From Clavaria fumosa (Eukaryota > Basidiomycota > Agaricomycetes > Agaricales > Clavariaceae), in contig OX637803.1 in assembly GCA_951802425.1 (NCBI GenBank), positions 2,976,001 through 3,040,000 on the forward strand: a stretch of 64,000 bases of DNA. The letters run 5' to 3'. Position 1 is the stretch's first letter; the number at the start of each line of letters is the position of its first letter. Both the position numbers and the translations under genes were made by a program. Positions 10,100 to 19,503 of this stretch are shown here, one piece after another. The notes beneath the pieces are model-generated. The model made no database searches. It saw nothing but the letters and a program-made list of their open reading frames with translations, and was not told the origin of the DNA.

Positions 10100-10620
10100 A
10101 ATAAGCTAAATTCCTGTAAATATTAATGTATATACTACTCATACATATCAACCTAATCTCAAAATTTGGTGAGAATCCATCAACTGGTTGCAGAGATATG
10201 GCCATAGAAGTGCCTGAGTGCGACTTTCCAGAATGTCGGAGTTTAAAATTGGCACAACGCGGATTTGCTCCCACGCCTGCAATTCATGTGATAAAATCTT
10301 GAAAATATTACTGTAGGGCCTGCTCATAGGTTCCTATCTATCTACCAAGTATCACATAATTCCATCTTGTGGTTGTGGAGCTATAACACTCAGCATTTCC
10401 TGAGTTTGAAAATAAAAATGCAGATTGGGTGCCATGAAATTTCAACTGCCCTCACTCCCACTGTACATTTGATAAAATCACAAAAATATTAGTATAAATC
10501 AATCTGATGATTGTCTATGTGCTGTCCAAATTTTATGGGATTCCATCCAGTGGCTGTTGAGATATGAGTGAAACATTTGTATCCCAAAAAGGCAGGACTT
10601 TGCCACACTGCACAGCATGA
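10100..10620. repeat. More diverged relatives of the same AT-rich satellite
   Basis: Three loosely similar blocks of about 180 bp share GATAAAATC-x-AAAATATTA, a later CCATC(A/T)(A/T)(C/G)TGG(T/C)TG and a GAGATATG word. They look like older tandem units continuing from 9444-10070. From 10620 to 11200 there is only AT-rich DNA with no gene that I can support. Confidence 0.45.
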
Positions 10621-10970
10621 AAGAAGAGAAAAGATGAATGGCAAAATGATTGTCTGTCTTTATTAAAATAAAATATTATTGCTGGAAGAACTAGTGGGAT
10701 TTAATGAAAACCCGGTATTTTTAAAAATGCTATCATGATAGGTTACCTTCATGAATATTTTCAAGATTTTTAGAATTAAATTGAAGTCTGAGAATTTTTT
10801 GCAACAATTTTTCATTTTACACATTGTTTCCTAAATTGTGAGTGAATGCAAACAGATATCAATGCAATTTTGAGATATATCATGTGTCTTATTGTATACT
10901 ACATTCCGTAATATTTTCAGATTTTTGGCTAAGAAACTGAAAAAGTTTTCTCTATAGGCACTCAAAAAGA

Positions 10971-11002
10971 TGAATCAATGAATCAATGAATCAATGAATG
11001 AT
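10971..11002. repeat. Microsatellite (AATCAATG)n
   Basis: Three to four exact copies of the octamer AATCAATG lie in tandem within AT-rich noncoding DNA. Confidence 0.85.
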
Positions 11003-11218
11003 GGGCCCTTTTCTGGGGTTGATAAGAATGATTCTTGATAAATCAAGAACTCATAATCTGGCACAAATTTGGTATTTTATTGGGGATTAATTTCCAAGTT
11101 TGACTTAACATTTTGTGCCAGTTTTAACTCCAAATTTGGATTCAGATTTAAATGTTTAAAGTTTAAGATGGCATTTAAATTGACATTTAGCCAGTTCTAA
11201 ATACAGAAACCCCTGATG

Positions 11219-11482
11219 TGTGATGAAGCATTCCAGTCCTGCATCCATCTCTCGCTGCATTACGGAGACCTTACCTGCGCCGCGAAGGAAGATATATGGA
11301 GGGCATTTCTCGACAAAGTGAGACACAAGCTGCACAATCTCACTCAGGATGAGTTGCGGGAGCTTTCGGCAAAGGACATGAATGGGTGGCAGATAAAAAA
11401 CGTAGTGAAATTAGCCGTCGCGCTAGCGGAGCAGGAGAACGAACCTCAGCGTTTCAAACATTTAGTCCGAACGAACAATTAA
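11219..11482 (+). pseudogene. AAA+ ATPase C-terminal fragment, 5'-truncated
   Basis: The frame reads DEAFQSCIHLSLHYGDLT, then a helical segment, then LSAKDMNGWQIKNVVKLAVA and a stop at 11482. This matches the end of an AAA+ core (sensor-2-side 'F-Q-S-R-I-H' region, here with Cys for Arg) plus the lid helices with the N-G-x-Q-I-K-N motif common in large fungal AAA ATPases of unknown role. Walker A and B would lie upstream, but upstream DNA is AT-rich repeat with no coding signal, so the gene is a truncated relic next to the transposon block. The remnant is not expected to be functional. Confidence 0.65.
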
Positions 11483-11967
11483 CACCATGAAGGACTGCGG
11501 TTTTCAGCAGACGACTGGATCAGTGTTGCCGAACGCAGTTTTTCAGCCTCTCAGTTACTTGCGATCTGGACTCGTTTCTATGGGCTTTATTCTCTATACG
11601 TTCTGGCGTTCGCAATAGTGCAATATCTTTGTTTCGGATACAAGCGTACTTTCGGACTTGTGTCACACGTTGAACCAGCTTCTAATGCGAGCCACGTTTT
11701 GCTTTGTCAAGTTCGTTGCTGAAGCGCAGACGCGCACTGCCCAGACACCTCATGTTCCCGTGCGCCGAGATGTTTCACCACTGTGTTGAAGGTACCAGCA
11801 TCAGTATCTCCCGCGTATATCAGTATTCGGCTTGTTTACACGGGAGAAAGGCTTATATTTCGGGTCAAATATTTGCGAGTTGTTTTACAAAGACCCACGA
11901 CAAAGATGGTATGTGAATAATAATTGAGACCACTGTACACTTGGCATTGAACGTCAAACTGGGAGTT
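11483..11967. other. Intergenic, no gene seen
   Basis: Unremarkable sequence between the AAA remnant and the 3' end of the minus-strand gasdermin-like gene. It probably contains that gene's 3' UTR. Confidence 0.5.
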
Positions 11968-13087
11968 TCAAACGAAAATCTGTTCAAGTCTTTGTAGGGA
12001 CAAGCTGAAAAATCAAGATCTCCGGAACGTACCGTGTCCTCGAACTCTTCCTCTTCCCCATCTTCATCAAGTGCATCCCATGGTTCCTGAGTATCTATCC
12101 ACCTAAACAAATAGAACGCATCAGTTCTTCAGCATAAGCACGTGCATCCTGTGGTGGACGTTTGGACAATGGATTGAAACCGCTCACAGATCGTCGCCCT
12201 CAGGTTCGGGAACAGGACTCTCACGGCGCAAGAGACCTCGTCTCCGAATTTTTTTGAGTGTGAATAATGGCGTGTAGCTGTATAGCCCTTCCTGATCACA
12301 GGCTTCTCGAAATAACCCGGTCGTATTTCGAGACCGCCAGGCCATTCCCGTTGCGCCGCTAGCATTGAAGGTTGAGACATCGGGCACAGGTACCGATCCC
12401 ACCAGCTCCACGTCAATGACCTCCTTGTCTGTAGAACATGTTGGTCAATCAGGAGAGTAGATAGACTGTCATGTGTGCAGAGACCCTCACTTCCGCTCGA
12501 TAGGTACAAAACGTAGGCAGGGCAAGATACCACTTCTGTGACGAGCGACTTGTTCTGTAAATCAGGGACATCGACCAATAGCTTTAGAAGCACATTTCGA
12601 AGGATATGTGAGGTGCGTGGTCGAGCCATAATCAGTAGAGCGCCGCGCTTGGCACCAAATTCCCATCGAGTGTTGATCGACGCTTCAGCAACTCCTGGAA
12701 TATTCCTATTGGCCAAATGGTAAGCAGACATCGAGTTCTAGACACGCTTGTGTGATTTGCTCACAGTTTGTGGTCGAGGGTAAGTTCGTGACGCTTTACA
12801 CTCGACGATGACACAATGAAACTATTTTCTGGGATTGTTTGATGTGGACGATGCGCCGACGTCAAGTTGGCAATGTCTGCATCATCATAGATGTTCCCGT
12901 CGCTCTCAAATCGGCCAGTTTGCTTGTCGACCGTACCGTAGTCTCCCACCTGTGAATTATAATGCGGAGTTCCACCAGACAGTCAACGGAATATGCTAAC
13001 CTTGATGGGGGTTGGAGGGTCCCAATTTGCCCACTTTGATGAGACGGCATGAATCAATTCAATGAATTTGCGAGAAGAATTTGTCAT
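11968..13087 (-). CDS. Gasdermin-like protein (putative pore-forming cell-death effector), six exons
   Basis: I join exons 13087-13001, 12949-12765, 12705-12491, 12428-12188, 12102-12033 and a short last exon ending near 11968. All junctions are GT..AG, in phase, with introns of 51-85 nt, giving about 269 residues. The start MTNSSRKF is chosen because it alone is in frame with IKVGDYG. Motifs are VGDYGTVDKQTGRF and GNIYDD (about 30-54), a beta-rich middle with KRGALLIM, and KSLVTEVVSCPAY (about 143-155), resembling the 'VxTEV' strand of gasdermin N domains. Then come VPVPDV, LFREACD and TLKKI, a basic stretch (RRRGLLRR, about 228-235), and a Pro/Glu/Asp-rich tail of about 35 residues. Size, strand pattern and short tail fit fungal gasdermins (RCD-1/HET-Q1 type), whose N domain forms membrane pores after proteolysis. 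It is divergently paired with a CHAT-protease gene. The gene model is strong; the family call is from memory of motifs. The C-terminal few residues are uncertain because of the last intron. Confidence 0.65.
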
Positions 13088-13325
13088 GATATGATGGGAA
13101 GTCTTGGGCTGAGAGGTTGCTCGCAGAGATGGGAGGAGAGTTTTTGTAATCGATGGACTAGAGAGATTGAAGTCATAGTACGTTGTTACGCGTCACGCTT
13201 TGCCTCGTGCATCCAGCGCCTCACCATTGACACTGCAAACATATTCCCCTCCTTTGCTTCTCCCATACGTTGCCGTTGCCGTTCCCGCACGCCACCAAGT
13301 CGCTCACCAAAATACCCCAATCAGC
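13088..13325. promoter_or_regulatory. Shared divergent promoter of gasdermin-like and TPR-CHAT genes
   Basis: Only 238 bp separate the minus-strand ATG at 13087 from the plus-strand ATG at 13326, so both genes must draw on this interval for initiation. It is C/T-rich toward the TPR-CHAT side (13230-13320). I see no clear TATA box. A shared interval suggests co-expression, but that is inference. Confidence 0.55.
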
Positions 13326-16300
13326 ATGGTGAGTCCAGGGACGTCTGAGAACATACAACTAGACTGACTGCTACTCGGTCAGGGCGGGATGGAGGATACC
13401 ATCGAGACAGCCTGTAAAGAGAAAGAGAAATTGGATAAAATGGTTATGTGCTACCGTCAAACACTCGCCCGTCTTCACGCGTGCAGTCCAAAACGTGCAG
13501 GGGCCCTTATTGACCTCGGTAATGCTATTCACGAACGCTTTGATCAGTTTGGCGAGATACAGGATCTGGAGGAGACAATCACATATTACCGTCAAGCACT
13601 CGCCCTTTGTCCTCTGTGGAATCCTAATCACACCACCGCTCTCAACAACCTCGCCACTGCCGTTTTTACACGCTTTAATCAGCTGGGCAAGATGGAGGAT
13701 CTAGAGGAGGCGATCACGTACCACCGTCAAGCCCTTGTCCTCCGTCCTCCTGGCCACCCCAATCACTCCAGCTCTCTCAACAACCTCGCTGCTGCCATTT
13801 CCAGACGCTTTGATCAGCTGGGCAAGATGGGGGATCTAGAGGAGGCGATCACGTACCACCGTCAAGCCCTTGTCCTCTTTTCTCCTGGCCACCTCAATCG
13901 CTCCAGCTCTCTCAACAACCTCGCCACCGCCATTTCCACACGCTTTGATCAACTGGGCAAAATGGAGGATCTAGAGGATGCGATCACGTACCACCGTCAA
14001 GCCCTTGTCCTCCGTCCTCCTGGCCACCCCAATCGCCCCAGCTCTCTCCTTAATCTCGCCAGGGCCGTTTCCACACGCTTTAATCAGCTGGGCAATATGC
14101 AGGATCTAGAGGAGGCGATCACGTACCACCGTCAAGCCCTTGTCCTCCTTCCTCCTGGCCACCCCAATCGCTCCGGCTTTCTCAACAGCCTCGCCAACGC
14201 CATTTCCACACGCTTTAATCAGCTGGGCCAGATGGAGGATCTAGAAGAGGCGATTACGTACCACCGTCAAGTCCTTGTCCTCCATCCTCCTGGCCACCCC
14301 AATCGCTCCGGCTCTCTCAACAGCCTCGCCAACGCCATTTTCACACACTTTGGTCAGCTGGGCAAGATGGAGGATCTAGACGAGGCAATCACGTACCACC
14401 GGGAAGCCCTTGTCCTCCATCCTCCTGGCCACCCCAATCGCTCCGGCTCTCTCAACAACCTCGCCAACGCCATTTCCACACGCTTTGATCAGCTGGGCAA
14501 TATGGAGGATCTAGAGGAGGCGATTACGTACCTCCGTCAAGCCCTTGTCCTCTGTCCTCCTGGCCACCTCAATCACTTAAGCTCTCTCAACAACCTTGCC
14601 AATGCTGTTACCACACGCTTTGATCAGCTGGGCAGGATGGAGGATCTAGAGGAGGCGATTACATACCACCGTCAAGCCCTTGTCCTCTTTCCTCCTGGCC
14701 ACCCCAATCGCTCCACCTCTCTCAACAACCTCGCCTCCGCTGTTTCCACACGCTTTAATCAGCTGGGCAATATGGAGGATCTAGAGCAGGCGATCACGTA
14801 CTTTCGTCAAGCCCTTGTCTTCCATCCTCCTGGTCACCCCGATCACTCTAGCTCTCTCCACAACCTCGCTGCTGCCATTTCCATACGCTTTAATCAGCTG
14901 GGCAAGATGGAGGATCTAGAGGAGGCGATCACGTACCACCGTCAAGCCCTTGTCCTCCGTCCTCCTGGCCAGCCCATTCGCTCCAGCTCACTCAACAACC
15001 TCGCCAATGCCGTTTTCACACGCTTTAATCAGCTGGGCAAGATGGAGGATCTAGAGGAGGCGATCACGTACCACCGTCAAGCCCTTGTCCTCTGTCCTCC
15101 TGGCCACCCCAATCACTCCAGCTCTCTCAACAACCTCGCTGCTGCCATTTCCAGACGCTTTGATCAGCTGGGCAAGATGGGGGATCTAGAGGAGGCGATC
15201 ACGTACCACCGTCAAGCCCTTGACCTCTGTCCTCCTGGCCACCCCAATCACTCCAGCTCTCTCAACAACCTCGCTGCTGCCATTTCCATACGCTTTAATC
15301 AGCTGGGCAAGATGGAGGATCTAGAGCAGGCGATCACGTACTTTCGTCAAGCCCTTGTCCTCTGTCCTCCTGGTCACCCCGATCACTCTAGCTCTCTCGA
15401 CAACCTCGCTGCTGCCATTTCCATACGCTTTGATCAGCTGGGCAAGATGGAGGATCTAGCGGAGGCGATCATGTACCACCGTCAAGCCCTTGTCCTCTGT
15501 CCTCCTGGCCACCCCAATCGCTCCAGCTCACTCAACAACCTCGCCAATGCCGTTTCCACACGCTTTGATCAGCTGGGCAAGATGGAGGATCTAGAGGAGG
15601 TGATCATGTACCACCGTCAAGCCCTTGTCCTCCGTCCTCCTGGCCACCCCAATCACTCTAGCTCTCTCAACAACCTCGCCAATGCCGTTTTCACACGCTT
15701 TAATCAGCTCGGCAAGATGGAGGATCTAGAGGAGGCGATCACATACCACCATCAAGCCCTTGTTCTCTTTCCTCCTGGCCACCCCAGTCGCTCCAGCTCT
15801 CTCAACAACCTCGCCAATGCCGTTTTCACACGCTTTAATCAGCTGGGCAAGATGGAGGATCTAGAGAAGGCGATCACGTACCACCGTCAAGCCCTTATCC
15901 TCCGTCCTCCTGGCCACCCCGATCGCTCCAGCTCTCTCCACAACCTCGCCACTGCCATTTCCAGACGCTTTGATCAGCTGGGCAGGATGGAGGATCTAGA
16001 GGAGGTGATCATGTACCACCGTCAAGCCCTTGTCCTCTGTCCTCCTGGCCACCCTGATCGCTCCGGCTCTCTCAACAACCTCGCCGCTGCCATTTCCGAA
16101 TGCTTTAATCAGCTGGGCAAGACGGAGGATCTAGAGGAGGCAATCACATACTACCGTCAAGCCCTTATCCTCCGTCCTCCTGGCCACCCTGGCCACTCTA
16201 GCTCTCTCAACAACCTCGCCAATGCCGTTTCCATACGCTTTAATCAGCTGGGCAAGATGGAGGATCTAGAGGAGGCGATCACGTACCACCGTCAAGCCCT

Positions 16301-18182
16301 TGTCCTCTTTCCTCCTGGCCACCCCAATCACTCCAGCTCTCTCAACAACCTCGCTGATGCCATTTCCACACGCTTCGATCAGCTGGGCAAGATGGAGGAT
16401 CTAGAGGAGGCAGTCAAGCATCTAACGGATGCTGAGGCTGTTTTGCCTGTAGCACATCCTGTTCACATCACTATTCGGAGAGCTCTTGCTCAGTGCACTC
16501 TCACCCTACACGATCGTATTTCCGGATCGGATGATCTCCTTTCCGTGTCGTTCAGTCTCTTTGAGAGGGCAGCTAGCCACTTGCCCGCCGGCTCAAATGC
16601 TCAGTTCTCCACCGCTCTGTTATGGGCATCTGCTGCGCGGCGTTACTGGCACGAGTCCACCATACGTGCCTACTCCAAGACGCTGAGCCTTCTCGACCGT
16701 TGTCTGATTGCAAGCCCCACTATAGACCTGCAGCAAAAATTCCTTGCTAATAATCGTGTGGTCCCCAAGTCACTTGCCTCGGATGCCGCTTCTGCTGCAA
16801 TTGAAGCGGGGAATCTGGAAGCGGCGGTCGAGTTGCTCGAACAGGGAAGGGCCATACTCTGGTCGAGGATGCAAGGCTATAGACATCGACTCGATCAGCT
16901 CCGCGAAGCCGATAAAGAGTTGGCTGACCGTCTTGATATGCTGAGTGGTCAACTTGAATGTCTTGCGATGTCATCCGAGCCTGAGTTGGTGTTGTCACCA
17001 ACAGGGCCCGAATCACGGGTTCTTTTCGAGGCAAAAATGCAAAGGCACCGCATACTTTCAGAAGAATGGGCTGAAGTACTGAGAAAGATTCGGAAGGTAG
17101 ACGGTTTTACAAACTTCTTACAAGCTGTGCCATTCGCTACCCTCCAAACCGCTGCAAACGAGGGCCCTGTTATCATTGTCAACATTAGCAAGTATCGATC
17201 TGACGCCATAATACTCCAGGATACCCGTCCTCCTATCCTTGTCCCTCTTCCTGATGCCCTGCCAAAGGAAATCGCCCGCCTTTCTTCGGAACTTACATAT
17301 GCCCAAACCTTGGATGAAATCAGTTCCCCGAAAAGAATTCATCCAATCTTGCGACGGCTATGGAATGTCGTCGTTGAGCCCGTGGCAGATTGGCTCGTTA
17401 CGTTAGGGGTGCAGGAGATGAGTCGAATCTGGTGGTGCCCTACCTCTGAGTTATGCACTCTACCCCTCCACGCTGCAGGTCCATACAGACGCAACGAAAA
17501 GAACCTTCCTGACATCTACGTATCATCTTATACACTTACTCTTTCTGCACTGATCCGGGCTAGATCTGGTGCAACGTGTGGGTCTGTCGTTCCCAAGCTA
17601 CTCGCAATTGGTCAACCCGGCCAAACTCTCCCAATGGTCGAGGAGGAGATTTCTCATATTCGGGAACTTGGAAGTTTTGTTTATGTCCTTAACGGGGCAG
17701 ATGCAAATCGAGACGCGGTGATCCATGATCTCCAACAACATTCCTGGGTTCATTTCGCTTGCCATGGCCACCTGGACAATCGAGACCATCAACCATTTCA
17801 TTCGTCATTTGAACTTCATGACAATAGCCGCCTCACTCTCCTCGACTTGATACAGGCTCGGTTACCAAATGCAGAGTTTGCATTTTTATCTGCTTGTCAT
17901 AGTGCGGCTGGAGACGGCAAAGGCACTCCTGACGAGGTTATTCATCTTGCAGCAGCTCTGCAGTTCTGTGGCTTTCGCAGTGTAGTTGGGACGTTGTGGG
18001 CCATGGAGGATATAGATGGACGAGATGTTGCGAAGGACTTCTACAGTTACATGTTCCGTGAACCTGGAAACATGGCGAATTTCAGGGACTCGGCAAAGGC
18101 TCTCAATCTGGCTACTCGGGCGATGAGGAGCAGACGTATAACAATAGACCGTTGGATTAAATTTGTTCATATTGGCGCATGA
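13326..18182 (+). CDS. TPR-CHAT protein, caspase-like protease domain with 22 homogeneous TPR units
   Basis: A continuous frame from ATG 13389 encodes 1597 residues. An ATG at 13326 followed by GTGAGT..CAG (intron 13329-13382) joins in frame as a one-codon first exon, so either start is possible. Residues about 12-1001 are 22 TPR-like units of exactly 45 residues, plus a degenerate 23rd. A helical linker follows (about 1050-1290), then a CHAT domain to the C-terminus. The CHAT domain has RIWWCPT...LPLHAAG, the catalytic His in HFACHGH (His1459, numbered from 13389) and the catalytic Cys in LSACHSA (Cys1503), then GFRSVVGTLWAM. CHAT domains are caspase/separase-fold cysteine proteases. TPR-CHAT proteins are frequent in Agaricomycetes; bacterial ones cleave gasdermins or CRISPR-linked substrates. 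There is no NB-ARC or signal peptide. The neighbour suggests it activates the gasdermin-like protein, which is inference. Confidence 0.9.
13422..16391 (+). repeat. 22 x 135-bp in-frame TPR-coding tandem array
   Basis: The anchor CTAGAGGAGGCGATCACG (or close variants) recurs exactly every 135 bp, for example at 13701, 13836, 13971 and 16401. The first unit (13422) and second unit (13557) are divergent but in the same register. A 23rd unit (16392-16526) is degenerate. Internal units are near identical at DNA level, yet a few codons vary strongly, above all codon 18 of the unit, which is always NNT: Cys 7, Arg 6, Phe 4, His 3, Leu 1 in units 2-22. Positions 11, 24-25, 35 and 39 also vary. Confidence 0.92.
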
Positions 18183-19503
18183 CGAGTTTATCTGCATTCT
18201 AACTACAATCAAAGTGAGTGGTCGACCATTCAATATTCAATTTCTCATAAGGATGATTCGCTGACTCTCTTACTTATCGTTGCCACTCATGAGAGGACCC
18301 GTTCTTTGGCAGTGAGAGTCTTTGAACGGTAGCAGATTCTGCATTGATCTGCAAACTAGGCAATTCTTTATGTTCTGCTTTTGTGTAAATACCTTTCGCC
18401 TCGCATCATTCGGCTGTTATGAGGAAAAAAGAGATGCGGTGGAAATGAAAACTATCTTAGGCCTCAAAAGACTACAAACCCCAACCCTAGCTGCTCATCT
18501 TGATCTCATCATCACCCAATATTCAGGCCACAGCCTAAGAACTAAGAACATTAGGGGTGTGACAAAGAAGGCTTAGCATGGAGCTCAAATGATAGTGTTC
18601 TTACAATATCCTCACTCCAGTGTCTGGCTGCTTCATGTAGTGCTGTCCATCCCTCATCAGCAACCCTGCACAATACTTTTGGCACTTCAAGGCTTGTGAG
18701 AACTCATGCAAGCTCATATGAGTGGAAAAGCTGAACAAGTCAGCAAGTACAATCAACACCCTCTTAACCCATACCCCTTAGTCATAGCTCCAGGCTATGG
18801 GTTATGAGGGAGTATGGCATTTGAGAATATTATGAAAAAGTATCCTAAAATTCAATTATTAACACACTAATAGTGAATTTCACTGCTCCAGCACCACTTC
18901 TGAGTCTGGAGGAAAATTGCTTGTGACCTGGTCACAGAATAAACTTGTGCTCATCTCAAACCAAGCTGAGATCTGCCTCATGTCCAATCTTCACAGTAAT
19001 GCCTGCCATTCCTCTCACTGCATGTCCTGATACCACATCTGCTCCCTATGCAGATCCAAGGAGCATGGAGTGTCTGCTGGAAAACGTGTCTGAGCATATG
19101 AGTCATATTGTCACACTGCTGCTCTTTGCTGGTTTCAACAAGCTCCTGGCAAGTTCGCTCTCCACTCTCATTCATCATATACACTGCAGTTTTCTGCTTG
19201 GCAACTTGCTGTGAAGGATGGTTTTAGGACATCTGTTGTCACTGTGAATTCAACCAAGTGGCTCGGACGACTACCATGATCAACGAGAAGTCATACAGCA
19301 AACAAAAAAATTATATAAGAGAGAAGGGCAAGGAACGGTGAAGCATTGGGAAGGCATCTATATGATGGACCGCAAAGGCAATGAAATGGAAAAGCAGGTG
19401 CATGCAGGCAAGGTGAGGGAGGTCCTCTTTGTGGTGGCAAGAGCAAAGCAACAGGGAGAAGAAAGAGAGGGAAAAGGTGTGACTTGGACGCGAATTACCG
19501 CCG
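18183..19503. other. Gene-poor interval after TPR-CHAT
   Basis: Apart from the ankyrin remnant at 18551-18720, I see no supported gene. A minus-strand open frame at 18978-19184 has Cys-rich, non-repetitive content but no family that I recognise, and no convincing splice context. Parts of 18750-18900 look repeat-derived. Confidence 0.45.
18551..18720 (-). pseudogene. Ankyrin-repeat remnant
   Basis: On the minus strand the frame reads LTSLEVPKVLCRVADEGWTA then LHEAARHWSEDIVRTL and terminates at a TAA at 18553-18551. The G-W-T-A-L-H-x-A-A core is an ankyrin helix-turn. Only about one unit is recognisable and no start or other repeats were found, so this is a relic of a larger ankyrin gene. Confidence 0.55.
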
